From Arthrobacter sp. AQ5-06 (GTDB taxonomy: Bacteria > Actinomycetota > Actinomycetes > Actinomycetales > Micrococcaceae): 37,530 bases of DNA. The translations under genes and the position numbers were made by a program. The notes beneath the pieces are model-generated. The model was not told the DNA's origin and did no database searches. It saw only the letters and a list, made by a program, of their open reading frames with translations. Position 1 is the first letter of the stretch. Every line of letters begins with the position of its first letter. Below, one piece after another: positions 31,597 to 37,530 of this stretch. Location: assembly GCF_003287955.1 (NCBI RefSeq), contig NZ_QMKP01000025.1, positions 1-37,530 of the forward strand, written 5' to 3'.

Positions 31597-32382
31597 TTAT
31601 TTCAGCAGGTTGGCGATCATAAAGCCCAGCGCCATCAGGCCGAGCGCAAAGATGACAGTCCGCAGCACAGCCGGGGACAGCCGCCGCCCCACCTTGGAAC
31701 CGAGGAGGCCGCCGATCGTGGAGCTCACGGCGATCAGGAACACCACCAGCCAGTTGATCCGGTCAAAGGCGAAGAGCAGGTAGGACACTGCGGCCACGAG
31801 GTTCACGCCGAGGACCAGGATGTTCTTCATGGCATTGGCGTTCTGGATGGTGCCGGTGAGGAACACGCCCAGGATGCCGACCAGGAGGATGCCCTGGGCG
31901 GCCACGAAGTAGCCCCCGTAGACGCCCGCCAGGTACACCAGCACTATCAGGAGAACGCCGTGCCCTTTGTCGCGTACGGCATGCTCGGGATTCTCCTCGC
32001 GTTTACGGACCCAGGCCTGCAGCCGCGGCTGGAACACCACCATCAGGAGGGCAAGCACCAGGAGGACCGGCGCAACGTAGTGGAAGACCTTGTCCGGCAG
32101 GTGCAGCAGCAGCCAGGCTCCGGTGATGCCGCCCAGCAACGACGCCGGCAGGAGCTTCAGCAACTGCCTCCCCCGGCCCTTAAGCTCGCGGCGGTACCCC
32201 CAAGCCCCTGCTGCGGTGCCGGCCACAAGGCCCATCGCGTTGCTCATGGAAGCCACCACGGGAGTAACGCCGAGGGCGATCAGGACCGGGAAGGTGACAA
32301 GGGTGCCGGAGCCCACAACGGCGTTGATGGTGCCGGCCCACAGGCCGGCAAAAAACACAAAGATGCTGCCGAGAAGATCCAC
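31597..32382 (-). CDS. TSUP (TauE/SafE) family transporter
   Basis: A 261-residue membrane protein with about eight helices. It opens FFAGLWAGTINAVVGSGTLV, the family's first repeat with the conserved NAVVGSG, and repeats the pattern in YLAGVYGGYFVAAQGILLVG. Members carry sulfite, sulfonates or other sulfur compounds; the substrate here is unknown. The start is GTG 32382. It lies between the ABC ATPase gene (18 bp upstream) and the methyltransferase gene on the same strand, so an operon of three is possible. Confidence 0.88.
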   Translation of the reverse strand: MDLLGSIFVFFAGLWAGTINAVVGSGTLVTFPVLIALGVTPVVASMSNAMGLVAGTAAGAWGYRRELKGRGRQLLKLLPASLLGGITGAWLLLHLPDKVFHYVAPVLLVLALLMVVFQPRLQAWVRKREENPEHAVRDKGHGVLLIVLVYLAGVYGGYFVAAQGILLVGILGVFLTGTIQNANAMKNILVLGVNLVAAVSYLLFAFDRINWLVVFLIAVSSTIGGLLGSKVGRRLSPAVLRTVIFALGLMALGFMIANLLK

Positions 32383-32400
32383 GGTTGGCGGCGCCGCGGC

Positions 32401-33207
32401 CTAGCGGCGGGCGGTGGCGGTGTAGCGGCGGGCGGTGGCGGTGTAGCGGCCACCGTTGACGCTGACATCGAGATCCACCCCGAAGGTCTTGCTGAGATGC
32501 TCCGCCGTCAGCACGCCGTCGAGGGGTCCGGCCGCCATCACGTTGGAGTCACGGAGCAACATCGCGTGGGTGAAGCCCGGCGGCACTTCTTCGAGGTGGT
32601 GGGTGACCAGGACGATAGCCGGAGCGGCCTCATCACGGGCCAGTTCGCTGAGGCGGTGCACCAGATCCTCGCGCCCACCCAGGTCCAGGCCGGCGGCGGG
32701 TTCGTCCAGCAGGAGGAGTTCCGGATCAGTCATCAGGGCACGGGCAATCTGCACCCGCTTGCGCTCACCCTCAGACAGGGACGCGAAAGCCCTGTTCAGG
32801 AACGGACCCATGCCCCAGTCATTCAGCAGTCTGAAGGCCCGGCGTTCGTCAGCCTTCTCATAGCCCTCACGCCAGCGCCCAGTGACGCCGTACGCAGCGG
32901 TGACAACAACATTGAGGACCGTTTCGTGCCCGGGAATCTGGTTGGCCAAGGCGGCGGAGGACAGCCCGATGCGCGGACGGAGTTCAAACACGTCCACGGA
33001 ACCCAGGATTTCCTCCAGGATGCCTGCCATGCCGCTGGTGGGGTGCAGACGGGCAGCAGCAATCTGCAGGAGAGTGGTCTTGCCTGCACCGTTGGGTCCA
33101 AGGATGACCCAGCGTTCGCCCTCCTTGACCTGCCAGTCCACCTTGTTCAGGAGCGTCTTAGCCCCACGGACAACGCTGACGGCGGCCAATTCAAGAACAT
33201 CACTCAT
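32401..33207 (-). CDS. ABC transporter ATP-binding protein
   Basis: A 268-residue ATPase. Walker A is GPNGAGKTTLLQIAAARLHP, the signature LSEGERKRVQIARAL, Walker B ELLLLDEPAAGLD and the switch His VLVTHHLEEVPPGFTHAMLL; it resembles stand-alone ModF/iron-type ATPases with no permease gene next door. The last residues are a duplicated YTATARR heptad from a 21-bp tandem repeat. ATG 33207 is chosen because TAGTGT lies eight bases upstream on the minus strand (33216-33221), a leaderless layout; no ribosome site is present. Partner unknown. Confidence 0.88.
   Translation of the reverse strand: MSDVLELAAVSVVRGAKTLLNKVDWQVKEGERWVILGPNGAGKTTLLQIAAARLHPTSGMAGILEEILGSVDVFELRPRIGLSSAALANQIPGHETVLNVVVTAAYGVTGRWREGYEKADERRAFRLLNDWGMGPFLNRAFASLSEGERKRVQIARALMTDPELLLLDEPAAGLDLGGREDLVHRLSELARDEAAPAIVLVTHHLEEVPPGFTHAMLLRDSNVMAAGPLDGVLTAEHLSKTFGVDLDVSVNGGRYTATARRYTATARR
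32402..32443 (-). repeat. Two 21-bp tandem repeats at the 3' end of the ABC gene
   Basis: TAGCGGCGGGCGGTGGCGGT (plus G) occurs twice in direct succession, and a partial third copy follows. Read on the minus strand it encodes YTATARR twice before the stop. Confidence 0.9.
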
Positions 33208-33215
33208 AGGAGTAG

Positions 33216-33221
33216 ACACTA
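33216..33221 (-). promoter_or_regulatory. -10 hexamer TAGTGT, leaderless start of the ABC gene
   Basis: TAGTGT on the minus strand ends eight bases before ATG 33207. Confidence 0.35.
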
Positions 33222-33364
33222 GGACAAAACAGGGGCGGACTGATAACCGATACTTGGACAGCGACACTCGTCACAGTCACGGTCATCGCCCCGTCTGCTG
33301 GCTGCCCCCGCGATGTTCGCCATCAACGTGGCGCAATCAATTCGGGTGGCTCTCCCCCGCTGAC

Positions 33365-33370
33365 TAAGAT
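33365..33370 (+). promoter_or_regulatory. -10 hexamer TAAGAT, leaderless start of serB
   Basis: TAAGAT ends seven bases before ATG 33378. No ribosome site is present, so a leaderless mRNA is likely. Confidence 0.5.
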
Positions 33371-33377
33371 TGCAGCC

Positions 33378-34271
33378 ATGACTTCGAACGTGACTGCGGT
33401 CAGCTATGGCCCAAAACTGACTGCCTCCGGGCTTGACAAGCTGCGCTCCGCCCTGACGGGCAGTGGCGCCACGCTCCAATCCGAATCAAGGGGCGGGGAC
33501 AGCCGGTTTGAGGTCCACACTGCTGAGCTCGCCATCGCCGATGGCACGGACGCCGGTCTTTCCGCCCTCCGCAGGGCGGTGGCTGAGGCGGCCCAGGAAG
33601 GCCTGGACACAGCCATCGTTCCCGTAAGTTTGCGTGCGGCTCCGCGGAAGCTGCTGATCATGGACGTTGATTCGACGCTGATCCAGCAGGAAGTCATTGA
33701 GCTCCTGGCGGCCTATGCGGGCAAGCGGGAGGAAGTGGCGGCAGTCACCGAAGCCGCGATGCGCGGTGAACTGGACTTTGCGCAGAGCCTCCACGCGCGG
33801 GTGGCCGTGCTCGCAGCGCTGCCGGCCTCCGTCGTCGATTCCGTCCGGGCAGAAGTGAAGCTGAGCGAAGGTGCCGCTGAGCTGGTTGCGGCGTTCAAGG
33901 CTGCGGGCCACGTGGTGGCCGTGGTGTCCGGCGGGTTCAACCAGATCCTGCGTCCCATCGCGGAGGATCTGGGACTGGACTACTGGCTGGCGAACGAGCT
34001 TGAAATTGTGGACGGGGCCCTGACCGGCAAGGTGCTCGGTGCCGTCATCGACCGTGCGGCGAAGGAAAAGTACCTGCGCGAGTGGGCGGCCGCCGAAGGC
34101 ATCGCTATGGAACACACCATTGCCGTGGGCGACGGTGCCAACGACCTGGACATGCTCGGGGCTGCCGGGATCGGGGTGGCGTTCAATGCCAAACCTGCGG
34201 TCCGGGCCGTTGCGGACTCCGCCATCAACATGCCGTACCTCGACGCGGTGCGCCACATCGCCGGGGTTTGA
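33378..34271 (+). CDS. serB: Phosphoserine phosphatase
   Basis: A 297-residue HAD phosphatase making L-serine from phosphoserine. The nucleophile loop is LLIMDVDSTLIQQEVIELLA (Asp96 and Asp98). Later motifs are VVAVVSGGFNQILRPIAEDL with the motif II Ser, the Lys of AKEKYLREWAA, and VGDGANDLDMLGAAGIGVAF with the metal-binding Asp pair. The first 85 residues are a short regulatory domain. There is no ribosome site, but TAAGAT seven bases upstream predicts a leaderless mRNA. It is the last intact gene before the mobile region. Confidence 0.93.
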   Translation: MTSNVTAVSYGPKLTASGLDKLRSALTGSGATLQSESRGGDSRFEVHTAELAIADGTDAGLSALRRAVAEAAQEGLDTAIVPVSLRAAPRKLLIMDVDSTLIQQEVIELLAAYAGKREEVAAVTEAAMRGELDFAQSLHARVAVLAALPASVVDSVRAEVKLSEGAAELVAAFKAAGHVVAVVSGGFNQILRPIAEDLGLDYWLANELEIVDGALTGKVLGAVIDRAAKEKYLREWAAAEGIAMEHTIAVGDGANDLDMLGAAGIGVAFNAKPAVRAVADSAINMPYLDAVRHIAGV

Positions 34272-34320
34272 AGCTACGCCGACTCGGTTCCGTGGGCCGG
34301 GTCGAATCAGCCGGGTTCAC

Positions 34321-34459
34321 TCAGCCCGTCGGCGGCGTGAACTGGCTCGCGGTGAATACGGCTCCGCAGGGATCCCGGATCAGGACGGCGCGCGTCCACT
34401 CGGTATCGTCCTGCCCCAGGACGACGGCGCCGAGTCGCTCCGCATGCTTGGCCGTATGG
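34321..34459 (-). pseudogene. C-terminal stump of a VOC/glyoxalase-family gene
   Basis: The last 45 residues, HTAKHAERLGAVVLGQDDTE then WTRAVLIRDPCGAVFTASQF and TPPTG, match the C-terminal half of a VOC metalloenzyme. The gene is cut exactly where the Tn3-family end starts (34460); the N-terminal part should lie beyond the other end of the transposon, outside the window. Confidence 0.75.
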
Positions 34460-34497
34460 GGGGTCGTTTCAGAAAACGGAAAAAATCGTACGCTAAG
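34460..34497. repeat. 38-bp terminal inverted repeat of a Tn3-family transposon
   Basis: GGGGTCGTTTCAGAAAACGG followed by AAAAAATCGTACGCTAAG is a canonical 38-bp end of the Tn21/Tn501 subgroup (starts GGGG, ends CGCTAAG). The tnpA stop (TAG on the minus strand, 34493-34495) lies inside it, as usual. The five bases outside (TATGG, 34455-34459) should be the target duplication. Confidence 0.85.
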
Positions 34498-37140
34498 GCC
34501 GGCAGGCAGGGCGCAGTGGTCTGAATTTGCCTGTGCCGGGCTTGGCGCTGTTGCACCAGAGGTAGTCCCCGGTGAGGTTGATGTGTTCCCAGCCCAGGGG
34601 TGAGAGGTATTGCAGGAGCGCGTCCTGGGTTTCCGGGTCCTCGCTTTGCAGAGTGTTTGCGGCTCGTTCGAGGTGGATGGTGTTCCAGAGCACGATGGCT
34701 GCGGTGAGGAGGCTGAGGCCGCTCGCGCGGTAGCGTTGCTGCTCGAATCCGCGGTCCCGGATTTCGCCGAGGCGATTGAAGAACACTGCTCGGGCGAGTG
34801 CGTTTCGTGCTCACCCTTGTTCAGTCCGGCATTGACCCGGCGGCGCAGCTCGACGCTCTGGAGCCAGTCCAGGATGAAAACGGTGCGTTCGATGCGGCCC
34901 AGCTCGCGCAAGGCCACGGCCAGGCCGTTCTGGCGTGGGTAGCTGCCGAGCTTGCGGAGCATCAGAGATGCTGTCACGGTGCCTTGCTTGATGGAGGTGG
35001 ACAGCCGCAGGATCTCGTCCCAGTGGGTGCGGATGGCTTTGACGTTGAGGGTGCCACCGATCAGGGGCTTGAGTGCGTCATAAACGGTGTCCCCTTTGGC
35101 GACGTACAGCCTGGTCTCGCCCAGGTCGCGGATCCTTGGCGCGAAGCGGAATCCCAGCAGATGCATCAGACCGAAAACGTGATCGGTGAACCCATTCGTG
35201 TCGGTGTAGTGCTCTTCGATCCGCAGATCCGACTCGTGATACAGCAAGCCATCCAGAACATACGTCGAGTCGCGCACTCCGACGTTGACGACCTTGGCGC
35301 TGAAGGGAGAGTACTGGTCGGAGACGTGGGTATAGAACATCCGCCCCGGCTCCGTAAACGTACTTGGGATTGACGTGGCCTGTCCACCTCCATCAGCATT
35401 TCGGTGATCTTGACGTGCGGCAGCTGCACCGCCGTCTGATCAATCAGTGTTTGCGCGGCCTCGGGCACCGCCGCGTCGAGCGGGGTGATCTTCAACCCGG
35501 ACCCGGTGATGATGGCGTCGGGCAGGCCGTTGGCTGCGGCCATACGGTTGACCATCGTCAACTGCTGCTCCAGCGGTGAAAGCCGGTCGCGCAGGTACAG
35601 GTCGCAGTCCGTGGCCACGGCCACTGGTAAGTCACCGGCAACATTCAGGTCGGCGAATGTTTCCGCCGGGACGAGGTATACGTCGAAGTCCTTGAACTGG
35701 CGCGAGCCGTGCACCCAGATATCGCCTGAGCGTAGCGAGTTCTTCAGCTCCGACAGCGCACACAGCTCGTAATAACGCCGGTCGATCCCATCATTGGTGA
35801 AGACGAGTCTCACCCAGCGAGGCTTGACGGAACTTCTCGGCGCATCTGCCGGCACTTTGCGGGCGGTGTCGGTGTTCATGGCACGCAGCACCTCGATGGC
35901 CTCGAGCACGTCCTTGGCGGCCGGTGCTGCCCGCAGTTTGAGCACGGCCAGGAATGCGGGGGCGTAGCGGCGCAGCGTGGTGTAGCTTTCGCCGATGTGG
36001 TGCAGGAAATCGAAGCCCTCGGGTTGGGCGAGCTTTTGTGCCTCGGTCACGCTGGTCGTGAGGGCGTCCCACGGCAGGACCGATTCGATGGCAGCGAAGG
36101 GGTCGGCGCCGTTTTCCTTCGCTTCCATCAGCGCCTTGCCGATGCGCCCGTAGAGGCGGACCTTGTCGTTGATCGCCTTGCCGGAAGCCTGGAATTGTTG
36201 CTGGTGCCGGTTCTTGGCTGTATTGAAGATCTTGCCGATGATGCGGTCGTGCAGATCGATGATTTCATCGGTAAACGGTGGCCGTGCTTTCTACGGCCAC
36301 CGCCACCAAAGTGGCATAGCGGCGGTGCGGCTCGAACTTGGCCAGATCGGCGGGCGTCATCTGCCCTCCCTCACGGGCGATCCTGAGCAGACGGTTCTGA
36401 TGGATCTGGCGTTCGATGCCGGCAGGCAGGTCGAGCGCCTGCCAGGCTTTGAGCCGCTCAATGTGTTCAAGCATGTGCCGTGAGTTAGGTTTCACCGGTG
36501 ACTGGCGCAACCAGGCAAGCCGGGTGGACTTTCCTTCTTCCCGGCGTTTGAGCAGATCGTCCAAACGCCGTCGGTGGTCGGCGGACAGGGCATCCGTCAA
36601 GGCGGCGTAGATGCGGCGGTTGGCCGGGGTGATGGCTTCGGCGCAGATGCGCTCGATGACGTCCAAGGCCGGAATAACGACGTGCCGACGGCGCAGCGCG
36701 TCAAGCACGCTGCCGGCCAGCACGATGCCCTTGTCAGACTGCAGGGCCAGCTCCGTGGCCGAATGCACGGACTTCCGGTAGTCGGCGAGACCGAAAGGCT
36801 CCATGCCAGGGTAAGTGCGCAGCTCAATCAGATGCTCGCGGCGCGTTTCTTCCCGTGCGGCATAATCCGGCCAACAGGCCGGGTCGATGCCAAGTTCTCG
36901 TCCGATCCAGTGCAACAGCGCTGCAGGGACGTCGGTCTCGGCCGATAGTCCTTGTCCGGGGAAGCGCAGCAAACACAACTGCGCAGCAACGCCTAAACGG
37001 TTCGCTGCCCCGCGCCTCTGGCGGATCATTGCCAGGTCGGATTCGCTGAACGTGTACTGCCGGATCACCTCGTCCGCAGCATCGGGCAGCGCGAGCAGAC
37101 TCTCACGCTCAGCGGCAGACAGGATCGAACGACGGGGCAT
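34493..37140 (-). pseudogene. tnpA: Tn3-family transposase TnpA, frameshifted, internal deletion
   Basis: Tn21-type TnpA. It starts MPRRSILSAAERESLLALPD with GAGAGGAA upstream. A shift near 36280 breaks VAVAVESTAT and the next frame resumes DRIIGKIFNTAKNRHQQQFQ. After KITEMLMEVD about 110 residues of the normal protein are missing and the frame changes (near 35375) to GHVNPKY, then PGRMFYTHVSDQYSPFSAKV. A third shift near 34805 leads to ARAVFFNRLGEIRDRGFEQQ and SPLGWEHINLTGDYLWCNSA. The deleted part should hold conserved catalytic-domain residues, probably the first catalytic Asp (known family pattern), so transposition in cis is not expected. Confidence 0.85.
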
Positions 37141-37226
37141 TGGTGTTCCTCTCGATAACGAAGGAAAAAAGAGAACCGGGGATATTGAGAACCGGATGCC
37201 ATCTTTCGAAGGTGAGCATGCGGAGG

Positions 37227-37403
37227 TCAGGGGGTGATTGCACCGGTTTTCTTGCGCTGTGCGCGTTCAATGGCCCGGTAGACGGTGGACCGGCCGACGG
37301 AGAACAGCTCGGCCAGTTCGCTCATGGTGTGCTCGCCGGCGGCGTGCAGTTCGACGAGGTGGGTTTCTTGCTTGGCCGAGAGCTTCGGTTGTTTCCCGCG
37401 GAG
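37227..37403 (-). pseudogene. tnpR: C-terminal HTH stump of a serine resolvase (TnpR)
   Basis: RGKQPKLSAKQETHLVELHA, then MSELAELFSVGRSTVYRAIE and RAQRKKTGAITP, is the DNA-binding C-terminus of Tn3-type resolvases. The catalytic domain is cut off by the IS256-family insertion. Stop TGA at 37227-37229; tnpA follows 86 bp later on the same strand. Confidence 0.75.
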
Positions 37404-37530
37404 GGGACTATCTCATTAACGGTGTATCCGGCGGTTTCCTTTAGTAGTTTTCAGCTGCCGGGAATCGGTCGCTGAAGGTGATGGCGAAGGCGTTCAAAGC
37501 GGGCTTCCAACGCACGGCCCATCGGGTCCT
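37404..37530 (-). mobile_element. End of an IS256-family insertion sequence, partial
   Basis: The boundary with the resolvase frame is near 37404, where GGGACTATCTCATTAACGG begins, the likely left terminal repeat. Transposase coding starts inside. The other end is outside the window, so the repeats could not be compared. Confidence 0.55.
37441..37530 (-). CDS. IS256-family transposase, C-terminal end (partial)
   Basis: The minus strand reads RTRWAVRWKPALNAFAITFS then DRFPAAENY and stops at 37441-37443. W-x-x-ALN-x-FAI-x-F is typical of the C-terminal end of IS256-family transposases. Only about 29 residues lie in the window, so intactness cannot be judged. Confidence 0.6.
   Translation of the reverse strand, partial: RTRWAVRWKPALNAFAITFSDRFPAAENY

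Larger units (their letters stand above)
34460..37530 (-). mobile_element. Decayed Tn21-like Tn3-family transposon, right end outside window
   Basis: One end is the 38-bp repeat at 34460-34497. Inside are a broken tnpA (34493-37140) and the HTH end of tnpR (37227-37403), in the tnpR-tnpA order of the Tn21 group. An IS256-family element interrupts tnpR at about 37404. No passenger genes are visible in the window; they, and the other end, should lie to the right. Confidence 0.8.

Noticed and set aside
1..37530. CRISPR array or known defence system
   Set aside because: No regularly spaced direct repeats and no Cas, restriction or toxin-antitoxin proteins were seen; the repeats present are tandem coding repeats or transposon ends.

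Overview
The window looks like chromosomal DNA from a high-GC actinobacterium, most probably of the Micrococcaceae (Arthrobacter sensu lato). Reasons: strong GC bias, frequent GTG starts, an MmpS-like protein, a DUF4193 protein, actinobacterial GlgA/GlgC, a FabG4-type two-domain reductase and many apparently leaderless starts. This is judged from sequence character only; no database search was possible.

Layout. (1) 1-5100 is an eroded accessory region: a small membrane protein, a frameshifted 5'-nucleotidase, an MmpS-like protein, a umuC relic, a decayed IS701-family element (2807-4173, CTAG target duplication) that cut an excisionase-like HTH gene in two, and the 3' end of a class II (Leu-like) tRNA followed by a perfect 34-nt palindrome, probably an old attachment site. 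(2) 5100-10030 carries DUF4193, YqeY, an M50-like membrane peptidase, a deleted and frameshifted glutathionyl-hydroquinone-reductase relic, a serine-hydrolase/beta-lactamase-fold protein and a FUSC-type membrane protein. (3) 10024-16589 is a lipid-metabolism cluster: MaoC hydratase, FabG4-type reductase and thiolase on the minus strand, facing a TetR regulator and an acyl-CoA oxidase-like dehydrogenase on the plus strand, with a 31-bp imperfect palindrome in the divergent promoter. Gene content resembles the mycobacterial htdX-fabG4-fadA2-fadE5 locus. (4) 16706-19419 is the divergent glgA/glgC glycogen pair. (5) 19469-21490 holds a zinc-ribbon SDR protein lacking the usual catalytic Tyr and a PPOX-fold flavin protein. 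(6) 21526-24932 is a three-gene operon of circularly permuted ATP-grasp, alpha-E and transglutaminase-like proteins, divergent from a YeiH-type transporter. (7) 26180-34271 is housekeeping: PepN, a lipoate ligase with its accessory domain in front, L31 type B, a SpoU methyltransferase, a TSUP transporter, an ABC ATPase and SerB. (8) 34321-37530 is a nested mobile region: a VOC/glyoxalase gene cut by a Tn21-like Tn3-family transposon (38-bp end at 34460-34497) with a frameshifted, internally deleted tnpA and a tnpR stump that is itself cut by an IS256-family element running off the window.

The clearest biology is the fatty-acyl cluster with its TetR operator, the ATP-grasp/alpha-E/transglutaminase operon of unsettled biochemistry, and a recurring promoter layout in which a TANNNT -10 hexamer lies 6-8 nt before the start codon (leaderless mRNAs). 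The window ends are dominated by gene decay. I found no CRISPR array, no rRNA, no complete tRNA and no convincing new defence system.
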